Below, in pieces: positions 24,153-32,176 of a DNA stretch of 41,461 nt. The stretch is taken from positions 1 to 41,461 of the forward strand of contig CAIYVX010000022.1 of NCBI GenBank assembly GCA_903929765.1. Reading direction: 5' to 3'. Below the pieces are notes generated by a model. That model saw only the letters and a list, made by a program, of their open reading frames with translations, had not been told where the DNA came from and made no database searches. How positions within the stretch are numbered: the stretch's first letter is position 1; every line of letters starts with the position of its first letter. The DNA is from an uncultured Planctomycetia bacterium (GTDB lineage Bacteria > Planctomycetota > Phycisphaerae > FEN-1346 > JAACEH01). Made by a program: the position numbers and the translations under genes.

Positions 24153-25466
24153 GTGGCGCAGACGCGAAGCCAATATACTTTGCAGCGCGAGGCGGAACTG
24201 GAGGGGGCGGGCCTCTTTTCCAGCGAGCCGGTGACGGTGCGGTTCAAGCCGGCGCCGGCGAACACCGGCCTGGTGTTCTGCCGGCCGGATATCGATCCAA
24301 ACCTGCGGATTCCGGCGACGATCGAGCACGTCATTCCGGCGCTTCAGCGGACCAGCCTGGGTATGGGCCAAGTGCAGATTCACACGGCGGAGCATCTGCT
24401 GGCAGCGGTGGGCGGGCTGGGGCTGGACAATTTGATTGTGGAAATGAATGCCAGCGAGTTGCCGGCCTGCGACGGGAGCGCGGCGAGCTATGTGCGGCTG
24501 TTCGAGCAAGCGGGAATCGTGGCGCAGGACGCGCCGCGGCGGCTGTATGTGGTCAAGGAGCCGGTGATCGTGGAGGAGGGCGGGTCGATGGTGGCGGCGC
24601 TGCCGAATGATGAGGACGCGCTGTCGCTGATGTACCAGCTCGACTACGGCTCGGCGAGTCCGATTCAACCGCAGACGTTTGCGATCACGCTGAACCGGGA
24701 AACCTTCGCCCACGACGTGGCGGCGAGCCGCACGTTTATTCGGGACAACGAAATTGACCGTCTGCGGTCGCTGGGTTACGGGAAGCTGCTGACCTACGAG
24801 GACATCCTGGTGTTCGGCCCGGACGGGGTGATTCAGAATACGCTGCGCTTCCCGGACGAGCCGGTGCGGCACAAGATGCTGGACCTGATCGGCGACCTGA
24901 TGCTGCTGAACCGGGATTTGCGCGGGCGGATCGTGGCAGTGCGGAGCGGGCACAAGCTGAACCAGGCGCTGGTGCGGAAGCTGCGGGAGCGGATCGGCCT
25001 GGACGAGTCGCGCGGGCTGGCCGAGGCCCAGGCGTTGATGGACATCCGGCAGATTCAGAAGGTGTTGCCGCACCGGTACCCGATGCTGATGATCGACCGG
25101 ATCACGGAGATCATCGGGGACGAGCGGGTGGTGGGGATAAAGAATTGTACAATTAACGAATTGTTTTTCCAGGGGCACTATCCAGGGACGCCGATCATGC
25201 CGGGGGTGCTGATTGTGGAGGCGATGGCCCAGTTGGCGGGGGTGCTGCTGCTGCGGAAGCTGGAGGCGACTGGGCAGGTTTCGGTGCTGATCGGGATCGA
25301 CAAAGTGCGGCTGCGGCGTCCGGTGGTGCCGGGGGACCAGTTGCGGCTGGAGGCGTCGGTGGTGAAGGCGCAGCCGCGGCGGGCGCATGTGCGTTGCCAG
25401 GCCAGCGTGGACGGGGAGCCGGCGGGCGAGGCGGAGTTGAGATTCATGCTGATTGATGCGTCGTAA
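24153..25466 (+). CDS. lpxC: LpxC-FabZ bifunctional fusion
   Basis: Two enzymes in one 437-residue chain. Residues 1-290 are LpxC, the zinc deacetylase that commits lipid A synthesis: zinc ligands His81 (HTAEHLLA), His240 and Asp244 (RHKMLDLIGD), catalytic base His267 (RSGHKLN). Residues 296-437 are FabZ, the 3-hydroxyacyl-ACP dehydratase: LPHRYPMLMIDR, with catalytic His342 and Glu356 in GHYPGTPIMPGVLIVEAMAQ. The GTG start at 24153 lies three bases after lpxD. The fusion is known in Bacteroidetes and some planctomycetes and would balance hydroxyacyl-ACP use between lipid A and fatty acids. Confidence 0.95.
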   Translation: MAQTRSQYTLQREAELEGAGLFSSEPVTVRFKPAPANTGLVFCRPDIDPNLRIPATIEHVIPALQRTSLGMGQVQIHTAEHLLAAVGGLGLDNLIVEMNASELPACDGSAASYVRLFEQAGIVAQDAPRRLYVVKEPVIVEEGGSMVAALPNDEDALSLMYQLDYGSASPIQPQTFAITLNRETFAHDVAASRTFIRDNEIDRLRSLGYGKLLTYEDILVFGPDGVIQNTLRFPDEPVRHKMLDLIGDLMLLNRDLRGRIVAVRSGHKLNQALVRKLRERIGLDESRGLAEAQALMDIRQIQKVLPHRYPMLMIDRITEIIGDERVVGIKNCTINELFFQGHYPGTPIMPGVLIVEAMAQLAGVLLLRKLEATGQVSVLIGIDKVRLRRPVVPGDQLRLEASVVKAQPRRAHVRCQASVDGEPAGEAELRFMLIDAS

Positions 25467-25493
25467 ACAAGCGGAAGAAGAGCTTTTTATTTT

Positions 25494-25516
25494 GGCGGTT
25501 GTTACCAACCGCCCTA
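25494..25516 (-). repeat. REP hairpin, family 1, inside the lpx operon
   Basis: On the minus strand GTAGG leads a hairpin GGCGGTT-GGTAAC-AACCGCC, and the flanking AAAATAAAA matches the bases after the REP in copies A and B. It sits between lpxC-fabZ and lpxA. Confidence 0.75.
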
Positions 25517-25536
25517 CAAATGAAAGAATAGCAGGC

Positions 25537-26334
25537 ATGGCGATTCATCTGATGGCGATTGTCGACAAGAAGGCGGAGATCGATCCGAGCGTCGAGGTGG
25601 GACCGTTCTGCGTCATCGGGCCGGGGGTGCGCATCGGGCCGGGCTGCCGGATCGGGGAGCGGGTTTCGCTGAACGGTCGGGTGACGATCGGGGCGCGCAA
25701 CGTGATTCTGGCGGGGGCGTGTCTCGGGTTTGCGCCGCAGGATATCAAGTACGCCGATACTCCGACCGAGGTGCAGATCGGCGACGACAACATCATTCGG
25801 GAGTATGTTACGGTGCATCGCGGCACGGAGAAGGGCGGGGGCGTGACGCGGATCGGCAGCCGCAATTTTTTGATGGCCATGGCCCATGTGGCGCACGATT
25901 GCCAGATCGAGGACGACGTGCTGCTGGAGAACAACGTGCTGCTGGCGGGGCACATTCACGTGGAGCATCACGCCGTGGTGAGCGGCGGGGCGGCCATGCA
26001 CCACTTCACGACGGTGGGGTGCTTTTCGTTCGTGGGCGGGCTGACGCGAATCGTGCAGGACATTCCGCCGTACATGATCGTCGAGGGGCACCGGTCGCGC
26101 GTGCGCGGGGTGAACGTGGTGGGCCTGCGGCGCCACGGCGTGGCGGAAGAGACCATTACGGCGCTGGAGGAGGCTTACAGTCTGCTCTACCGCAAAGACC
26201 AGCCGCGCAGCCAGACGTTGCCGCAACTGGAAGCCCGGAGCAACCTGCCGGAGGAATTGCGGCACCTGATCGAAAGCCTGCGGCGGAGCGACCTGGGCCG
26301 GCACGGCCGGTACCGCGAGTCGCTGCGGAAGTGA
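25537..26334 (+). CDS. lpxA: UDP-N-acetylglucosamine O-acyltransferase LpxA
   Basis: LpxA transfers a hydroxyacyl chain from ACP to the 3-position of UDP-GlcNAc, the first lipid A step. The 265-residue length is standard. The protein is a hexapeptide beta-helix with the catalytic histidine in MAHVAHDCQIEDDV (His120, equivalent to E. coli His125) and the C-terminal helical region from about 190. The ATG at 25537 is chosen because the upstream part of the frame translates the REP at 25494-25516. The operon link to lpxD and lpxC-fabZ is clear. Confidence 0.94.
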   Translation: MAIHLMAIVDKKAEIDPSVEVGPFCVIGPGVRIGPGCRIGERVSLNGRVTIGARNVILAGACLGFAPQDIKYADTPTEVQIGDDNIIREYVTVHRGTEKGGGVTRIGSRNFLMAMAHVAHDCQIEDDVLLENNVLLAGHIHVEHHAVVSGGAAMHHFTTVGCFSFVGGLTRIVQDIPPYMIVEGHRSRVRGVNVVGLRRHGVAEETITALEEAYSLLYRKDQPRSQTLPQLEARSNLPEELRHLIESLRRSDLGRHGRYRESLRK

Positions 26335-26341
26335 GAACCCA

Positions 26342-27349
26342 ATGAACAAGCGAATTCGGATGGTGGTGATCGGCGCGGGCCGGATGGGCGGCTTTCATGC
26401 CAAGGCCTGCGCGGAACATCCGGAAGTGGAACTGGCGGCGGTGATCGACCAGGATCTGGGCCGGGCGGCGAAGATTGCAGCCGAGCTTGGCGTGGCGGCG
26501 TCGGCGACGATAGACGAAATTTCCGGCAAAATTGATGCGGCGGTGGTGGCGGTGCCGACGGTGGCGCACCTGGCGGTGGCCGGGCCGCTACTGGAGCGCG
26601 GGGTGGCTTGCCTGGTGGAGAAACCGCTGGCGGCGACGTCGGCGGAGGCCGGCGAGTTGGAGGCGGCGGCGAGTCGCGGGCGGACGGTGCTGCAGGTCGG
26701 TCATACGGAACGGTTCAACCCGGTGTTCACGGCGCTGGCGAAGTATGAATTGAAGCCGCGTTTCATCGAGACGGAGCGGCTGAGTCCGTGCCGGTTCCGG
26801 AGCATGGACGTGGGCGTGGTGATGGACATGATGATTCACGATCTGGACCTGGTGCTGTCGCTGGTGCGGCGCGAGGTGGAGAGCGTGGACGCGGTGGGGG
26901 TGGCGCTGCTGGGGGTGACGGAGGACATGGCCAACGCGCGGGTGCGGTTCGCCGGTGGTTGCGTGGCGGATTTTTCGGCGAGCCGGGCGGCGCTGAAGGT
27001 GGAGCGGCGGCTGCGGATCTACGGCGAGAACGCTTATGTGGCGGCGGACTTTAACGCCAAGCAGGCGGTGTTGATCCGGCCCAACGAGCGGCTGGCGAAG
27101 GTCCGGGCGGCGGCGCTGGAGCGCGGGCGGTTCGACGAAGCGGCGGTGGCCGGAGCGGAGTTTAAGGAACTGCTCGACATGGAGCCGATTGTCATCGACC
27201 AGCACGACGCCCTGCGGCAGCAATTGGCCAGCTTCCTGCGGGCGGTGCGCGGGGCAGGAGCGGTGGTGGTGACGGGCGAGGACGGGCGGCGGGCGGTGGA
27301 GTTGGCGGAACGGATTGTGGCGGAAATTGGGCGGGGGAAGGATGCCTGA
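26342..27349 (+). CDS. Gfo/Idh/MocA oxidoreductase, GnnA-like
   Basis: A 335-residue NAD(P)-dependent sugar oxidoreductase. The N-terminal Rossmann loop is VIGAGRMGGFHA (residues 9-20), the family EKP motif is LVEKPLA near residue 95, and the C-terminal domain carries MIHDLDLVL near 165. It starts seven bases after lpxA. In Acidithiobacillus and Leptospira, GnnA of this family oxidises UDP-GlcNAc at C3 before GnnB aminates it, giving amide-linked lipid A. The position after lpxA suggests a similar role, but no aminotransferase follows, so function remains inferred. A hairpin and a terminator follow. Confidence 0.88.
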   Translation: MNKRIRMVVIGAGRMGGFHAKACAEHPEVELAAVIDQDLGRAAKIAAELGVAASATIDEISGKIDAAVVAVPTVAHLAVAGPLLERGVACLVEKPLAATSAEAGELEAAASRGRTVLQVGHTERFNPVFTALAKYELKPRFIETERLSPCRFRSMDVGVVMDMMIHDLDLVLSLVRREVESVDAVGVALLGVTEDMANARVRFAGGCVADFSASRAALKVERRLRIYGENAYVAADFNAKQAVLIRPNERLAKVRAAALERGRFDEAAVAGAEFKELLDMEPIVIDQHDALRQQLASFLRAVRGAGAVVVTGEDGRRAVELAERIVAEIGRGKDA

Positions 27350-27356
27350 ACTTCGG

Positions 27357-27403
27357 CACACCCTGCCGGCGATAAAGCCGCCGGGACAAGGTGTGGCCCC
27401 CGG
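27357..27403. repeat. Palindromic repeat related to the xerD-side element
   Basis: Outer arms CACACC/GGTGTG and an inner GCCGGC/GCCG stem resemble one half of the 19711-19895 element, including the adjacent GGCCCCCGG. It begins eight bases after the oxidoreductase stop. Confidence 0.5.
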
Positions 27404-27426
27404 TTTCAAGTTTCGACAAAGAAACA

Positions 27427-27465
27427 GAGCGCGGCGGAAGGAGACTTCCGTCGCGCTCATTTCAT
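27427..27465 (+). terminator. Terminator of the lpx operon
   Basis: A 14-pair stem with one G-T wobble, GAGCGCGGCGGAAG-GAGA-CTTCCGTCGCGCTC (27427-27458), is followed by ATTTCATT. The stem is strong and the T-run modest. Confidence 0.6.
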
Positions 27466-27467
27466 TC

Positions 27468-27535
27468 AAACAAAAACGGCAACGCCAGGTTGAAAACTGC
27501 ATTTAACTATGGCGGTTGTCAAGCAACCGCCCTAC
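27468..27535. repeat. Partial REP element (right half)
   Basis: The right end is a minus-strand family-1 REP (27511-27535, GTAGG head, GGCGGTTG/CAACCGCC stem). The preceding 40 bases resemble the interior of copies A and B (CAACGCCA, GAAAAC, GCATTT). The left half is missing. Confidence 0.65.
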
Positions 27536-27550
27536 ACGACAGCGGCTGAG

Positions 27551-28159
27551 TTATTTCAGCGGCGCTCCGGCGGCTTTGTACTTGGCGTTCAAGCGAGCGG
27601 CCATGGTGTCGCTGATGTCGATCTTTGAGGAGTGGAAGAGGACGCGGCGCGAGTTGATGAGCGACTCGAGTTCCTGGACGTTACGGGCGGAGTCAAGCGG
27701 GACCGGGCCGATGTACTCGACGAGATCGACGCCGGTTTCCTGGCAGTAGAGGGAGATTTCGGCGAGGAGATCTTCGTAGCAGGCCTGGAGGCCGTCGCGG
27801 CGCTGGCGATCGAGCTTGTTCTGCTCGACTTCCTGGTAGACGCGGAGCTGGTACATTTTATCCCAGGTTTCCTGGTCGAGTTTCTGGTAATCGGAGGAGC
27901 CTTTTTTGAGGTCGCCGAGTTGCTTGAGCATCTGTTCGACGAGGTCGGCGCGGCGTTTGCCTTCCTCCTTGAAAGACTTGTCTTGTTTGTCGAGTCGGTC
28001 GCGCAGGTCGATGAGGCGTTTGTAAGTGGTCATGGCCTGGTGGATGTCGCAGACGGCGGCGCGGACGGGTTCGGCCCGTGGGGCGGACTCGTTGGCGCCG
28101 ACCAGGACGGCGGCCAGGACGACAACCGATAAAACTCCGATCCAATGTTTCGTTTTCAT
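27551..28159 (-). CDS. OmpH/Skp-like periplasmic chaperone
   Basis: A 202-residue OmpH-family protein. A signal peptide (residues 1-22, KHWIGVLSVVVLAAVLVGA) is followed by a short strand (RAAVCDIHQA), a long charged coiled coil (about 45-130, rich in K, R, E, Q) that would form the chaperone tentacles, and a final beta region (GVDLVEYIGP). It would hold unfolded outer-membrane proteins for the BAM machine. It lies 50 bases downstream of bamA in the same direction, the usual partnership. Confidence 0.85.
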   Translation of the reverse strand: MKTKHWIGVLSVVVLAAVLVGANESAPRAEPVRAAVCDIHQAMTTYKRLIDLRDRLDKQDKSFKEEGKRRADLVEQMLKQLGDLKKGSSDYQKLDQETWDKMYQLRVYQEVEQNKLDRQRRDGLQACYEDLLAEISLYCQETGVDLVEYIGPVPLDSARNVQELESLINSRRVLFHSSKIDISDTMAARLNAKYKAAGAPLK

Positions 28160-28209
28160 AAAGAGACCTCCATAAGCGTTAAGGCCAAAAACAGGAATAC
28201 GTTCCAGGA

Positions 28210-30555
28210 TTAGAAAGTCACGCCGATTGAGAAACTGACGAGTTGTGTCTGGTCGCCGGTGGCCTTGGCCAGCGGGAAGCCGAAGTCGAGGGAGATGGGA
28301 ATCGGGGCGCCGAAAATATCGAGGCTGAGGCGGACGCCGAAGCCGGCGGCGGCGCGGAAGGTGTGGAGGGAGATATCCTTTTCGACGTCGCCGACGTCGA
28401 GGAAAACGACGCCGCGGAGGCTCTTTCCATAGAGGGGGAACTCGTACTCGCTGGTGCCGACGACCATGAAGTCGCCGCCGATGGGCTGCTCGCGTTGGAC
28501 GGGACCGACGCCGCGATAGGCGAAGCCGCGCATGCTGCCCTGGCCGCCGGCATAGAAGCGTTCAAAGATCGGGGTGTTGGTGGTGGCGAGGGCGGTCTGG
28601 CCCTTGAGGCTGAAGACGCTGCGGCGACCGAGGACGTCTTCGGTGACGGTCCAATAGCGTCGGCCGTCGAGGAAGAATTTGGTGAAGGAATAGTCGCCGC
28701 CGAGGGCGCCGGCCTGTTCGAGGCCGACACCGGCGCGGCTGCCGGTGGTGGGGGCGAAGTAATTGTCGGTGGTGTTGCGCTCGAGGCGGAGGTTGATGGT
28801 GGTCAGGATGCTGCGGCCTTCGACCTTGAGGACGTCGTCGGGCGACCAGGGCTGGACGTTGGCGATGTCGATGGACTCGGCCTTGAGACCGACGGTGGCG
28901 GAAAGTTCGCGGGTCAGGGCTTTGGTGAGGGCGGCTTGCGTGGCCAGGCGCGATTCATTGTAGGACGTTGACCCATTGGTATCCCACTCGCGTTCGAAGT
29001 AGGAGATGGGGGTGACGTCGAAGCGGAGGTCGCGGTCGAGGAAATAGGGGTCGGACCAACTGACGGCGTACTGGGACTGCAAGGTGCCGGGCTGGGCGAC
29101 GAGGCGGGCGGTTTGGCCGGCGCCGCGGAAGGCGCCGGGGTCGTCCCAACTGCGCGGCCAGCGGGCGAGGTCGAAGTTTTTCTGGACCAGCGAGACGTTT
29201 CCGATCAGGCCCTGGTTACTGGAGACGCCGGCGCCAAGAATGAACTGGGTGGTCGGTTTTTCTTCGACGTTGACCAGGATGTTCTCGACGTTGGGGTCGG
29301 AGGTGGGGATGAAGCTGATGTCGGCCTGGGTGAAGAGTTCGCTCTGCATGAGGCGGTCCTGGGCCTTCTTGACGGCGGAGGCGTCGGCCACGTCCTCGGG
29401 CCGCAGGTCGAGGGCTCGGAGGATGACCTTGTCCTGGGTCAGGCGATTGCCGGTGATGGTGATTTCGCCGACGGTGATCTTGGATCCTTCCTGGACGTCA
29501 AAGACGAGGTCGACCTGGGCGGGCTGGCCGGTGAACTGGATTTTGGACTCGACGCGGCAGTGGACGTAGCCGATGCGGCCGTAGGCGTCCTTGAGATATT
29601 TTTCGTCGGCCTTGAGGGCTTCAAGGACGTAGGGCTTGCCGGGCTGGAGCTTGAGGTTTTGCTTGAGGTAGGCGGGGTCGAGAACGGCGACGCCATTGAC
29701 GGTCACATCGGCGACCTGGTAGCGCTGGCCCTCGCGGACGACGAACTCGACGGTGACTTTTTCGTGGGTCGAGTCGAAGAGGACGCGGCGGGCGACCTGG
29801 ACGTCGAGAAAGCCCTGGGCGGTGTAGTTGCTCTTGACCTTCTCAACGTCGGCGTCGAGATTCTCCTCGGAAAACTCGCCGGTGATGAAGGGCCAGAAGC
29901 GTTCGTGGGTGGTGATGTCCTTGCCGGCGTCGCCCTTGGCGAGGGAATCGTTGCCGACGTACCGAATTTTTCGGACGGTGACCTTGGGGCCTTCGGTGAT
30001 GGTGAAGCGGGCGACGGCGGATTTGTCGAGGAGGGCGCGGTCGAGTTCGACGGTGACGAAATAGTAACCGTCCTTCTTGTAATCGTCCTGAATGGTCCGG
30101 GCGGCTTCGAAGAGCTGCTGGCGGTCGAGGGCCATGCCGGGGGCCAGATGGGTTTTCTCCAGAAGTTTTTTCTCGGTGAAGTGCTTGGCGTTGACGAACT
30201 CGACCCGGTCGAGGATGGGCAATTCGGCGACATGGATGATCAGGCGGACGCCGCCCTCGACAGGCTTGGGGTCGATGACGACGTTCTCGAACTCGTGGAG
30301 CTTCAGGATATTCTTCAGGTCGTCGTTGGCGATGGCGGGTGAATAGATGGAGCCGGCCCGGAGTTTCATCTGGGCCAGGATTTCGCTGGAGTCGATGCGG
30401 TGATTGCCCTCGATGACCACGTCGACGACGCGGGCTTCGTTAACGGCGTTAACCGCTTCGGCGGCTCGGGCGCAGGGCAGGGGGGTGGCGACGGCCAGAG
30501 CCGCCAGAAGGATGGCCGCGATACTAACGCGATGGGTCATTCGTTGGTTTACCAT
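28210..30555 (-). CDS. bamA: Outer-membrane assembly factor BamA
   Basis: The 781-residue core of the BAM complex, which folds beta-barrels into the outer membrane. After a signal peptide (cleavage near ARAAEA) come about five POTRA domains (residues 40-410; e.g. VVIEGNHRIDSSEI, KIRYVGNDSL, VTVNGVAVLD, ITITGNRLTQDKVI) and a C-terminal 16-strand barrel (about 430-781). The conserved loop-6 motif is GGQGSMRGFAYRGVGP near residue 670, and the chain ends in Phe, the barrel signature. An alternative ATG lies five codons in; neither has a clear ribosome site. Downstream of dnaB by 77 bases and upstream of ompH. Confidence 0.95.
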   Translation of the reverse strand: MVNQRMTHRVSIAAILLAALAVATPLPCARAAEAVNAVNEARVVDVVIEGNHRIDSSEILAQMKLRAGSIYSPAIANDDLKNILKLHEFENVVIDPKPVEGGVRLIIHVAELPILDRVEFVNAKHFTEKKLLEKTHLAPGMALDRQQLFEAARTIQDDYKKDGYYFVTVELDRALLDKSAVARFTITEGPKVTVRKIRYVGNDSLAKGDAGKDITTHERFWPFITGEFSEENLDADVEKVKSNYTAQGFLDVQVARRVLFDSTHEKVTVEFVVREGQRYQVADVTVNGVAVLDPAYLKQNLKLQPGKPYVLEALKADEKYLKDAYGRIGYVHCRVESKIQFTGQPAQVDLVFDVQEGSKITVGEITITGNRLTQDKVILRALDLRPEDVADASAVKKAQDRLMQSELFTQADISFIPTSDPNVENILVNVEEKPTTQFILGAGVSSNQGLIGNVSLVQKNFDLARWPRSWDDPGAFRGAGQTARLVAQPGTLQSQYAVSWSDPYFLDRDLRFDVTPISYFEREWDTNGSTSYNESRLATQAALTKALTRELSATVGLKAESIDIANVQPWSPDDVLKVEGRSILTTINLRLERNTTDNYFAPTTGSRAGVGLEQAGALGGDYSFTKFFLDGRRYWTVTEDVLGRRSVFSLKGQTALATTNTPIFERFYAGGQGSMRGFAYRGVGPVQREQPIGGDFMVVGTSEYEFPLYGKSLRGVVFLDVGDVEKDISLHTFRAAAGFGVRLSLDIFGAPIPISLDFGFPLAKATGDQTQLVSFSIGVTF

Positions 30556-30632
30556 ATTCAGGGCGAAATTGTACTCAAGGCGACCGGAAAGTGCATTAAG
30601 AAAACGCTAAGAAAATGTTAAGCGACCAGGGG

Positions 30633-31991
30633 CTACTCGTGATGCAAGTCGGCCGGGACGAAGCGGACGTACTCCGGCTGGAAGTTGAGGAGCACTTCGC
30701 CGGTGGGGCCGTTGCGGTTCTTGGCGACGATCAGGGTGCTGTTGGCCCGCAAGCCCTGGTCCTGCATCTCCTTTTCGTCGAACCGGTGCAGGAGCAGCAC
30801 AACATCGGCATCCTGTTCGACGGCGCCGGATTCGCGGATGTCGCTGAGGCGGGGCTTGCGGTCGGCCCGTTCGACCTCGCGGTTGAGCTGGCTGAGGACG
30901 AGGACGGGGATTTTCAGTTCTCGGGCGAGGCTCTTGACGCCGCGCGAGATTTCGGCGACCTGGACCTGGCGGTTCTCGCCGCGCGGGGGCGTGAGCAACT
31001 GGAGATAGTCGATGATGACGAGTTGGATGTCGTGCTGGACCTTGAGTCGGCGGGCCTTGGCCCGGATGTTGAGTATGGTTTGCCCTGGATTGTCGTCGAT
31101 GTAGAGCGGGGCCGCGCCCAACTCCTTTGAGGCCGTCTGGACCTTTTCGATGGTTTCCGGGTCGGGGTTTTTCGAGAAGAGTCCGGCGTTGACGCCGGCG
31201 CGAGCCGAAAGCATGCGTTTGGCGATTTCCACGTTCCGCATTTCGAGCGAGAAGAATACGGTCGCCACCTTTGCTGTCGCGGCCACGTCTTCGGCGAAGT
31301 TCATGGCCAGAGCGGTCTTGCCCACGGAGGGTCGGGCGGCCAGGACGATCATCTCGCCGGGCTGGAAGCCGCCGAGGATGTCGTCGAGGAGGAAGTACCG
31401 CGTGGTCGCGATCCCGGTCATGCCGCCCTTGTCGCCGGCCTTACCGATTTCGTCCCAAGTCAGCTTCAGCACTTCATTGAGGCTGATCACCTGGCCAGTT
31501 GCTTTTTGCTCCGTGACTTTGAAGATCGATTCCTCGACCCGGTCGAGGAACTCCGTCGTCTCCTCGGCCTCGGCATAGGCGTCGCGAATCAGTTCGCCGG
31601 CGGCGCTGATGAAGGAGCGGAGCATGGCCTTGCTCTTGACGATGCGGGCGTAGCTCTCGGCGTTAGCCGCCGAGGGCACACTCTCGGCGAGTCGCCCAAT
31701 ATAGGCCGCGCCGCCAACTTCCTCGTGCCACCCGCGTTCCTTCAGGGCGTCATTCACGGTTGTCAGGTCTATCGGCACACGGGCGTCGTACATGGCGATC
31801 AGCACTTCGGCGATCTGGCGATGGACGGGCTGATAGAAATCGTCCGGTCGAACGATCAGCAGCACCTCGCCCACCCGCTGCTGGTCGAGCATCATGGCGC
31901 CGAGGAGGCTCATCTCGGCTTCGAGGCTGTGCGGGGGCACGCGCTCCAGCAAGGCTTCGGGCGAAGAGGATGAGGGTTTCTTTTTGGCCAT
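30633..31991 (-). CDS. dnaB: Replicative DNA helicase DnaB
   Basis: A 452-residue hexameric helicase that unwinds DNA at the replication fork. The N-terminal helical domain (about 15-120, PHSLEAEMSLLGAMM) is followed by the RecA-like ATPase: Walker A ARPSVGKTALAMN near 220, Walker B VIIDYLQLL near 325, and the R-finger region SQLNREVERR-like (SQLNREVERADRKP). The start at 31991 (MAKKKP) is chosen since the family begins just after it and the upstream frame lacks similarity. It leads the dnaB-bamA-ompH direction and is divergent from the GT9 gene. Confidence 0.95.
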   Translation of the reverse strand: MAKKKPSSSSPEALLERVPPHSLEAEMSLLGAMMLDQQRVGEVLLIVRPDDFYQPVHRQIAEVLIAMYDARVPIDLTTVNDALKERGWHEEVGGAAYIGRLAESVPSAANAESYARIVKSKAMLRSFISAAGELIRDAYAEAEETTEFLDRVEESIFKVTEQKATGQVISLNEVLKLTWDEIGKAGDKGGMTGIATTRYFLLDDILGGFQPGEMIVLAARPSVGKTALAMNFAEDVAATAKVATVFFSLEMRNVEIAKRMLSARAGVNAGLFSKNPDPETIEKVQTASKELGAAPLYIDDNPGQTILNIRAKARRLKVQHDIQLVIIDYLQLLTPPRGENRQVQVAEISRGVKSLARELKIPVLVLSQLNREVERADRKPRLSDIRESGAVEQDADVVLLLHRFDEKEMQDQGLRANSTLIVAKNRNGPTGEVLLNFQPEYVRFVPADLHHE

Positions 31992-32176
31992 GACGGGCGA
32001 CGGGTTTCCGAAGGTTCCGAACCGGGGGAGTATGATAACCAATTGCGTTGCGGAGTGAAGAGCAATCTTTCGCAGGTTGAACCATTTTTTTGCCACTTCC
32101 ACTGCCGGGGGGCGGCCCATATAATGCCCCGGTTCCGGTCGGCGACCATTATTCACCCGACGCGGCGCGATTCGCT

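Noticed and set aside
22995-25538. 847-codon minus-strand frame across lpxD and lpxC-fabZ
   Set aside because: Entirely antisense to two well-recognised genes and composed of Arg/His/Pro-rich sequence.
29113-30342. 409-codon plus-strand frame opposite bamA
   Set aside because: Gly/Asp/Val-rich shadow of the bamA reading frame; no motif or ribosome site.
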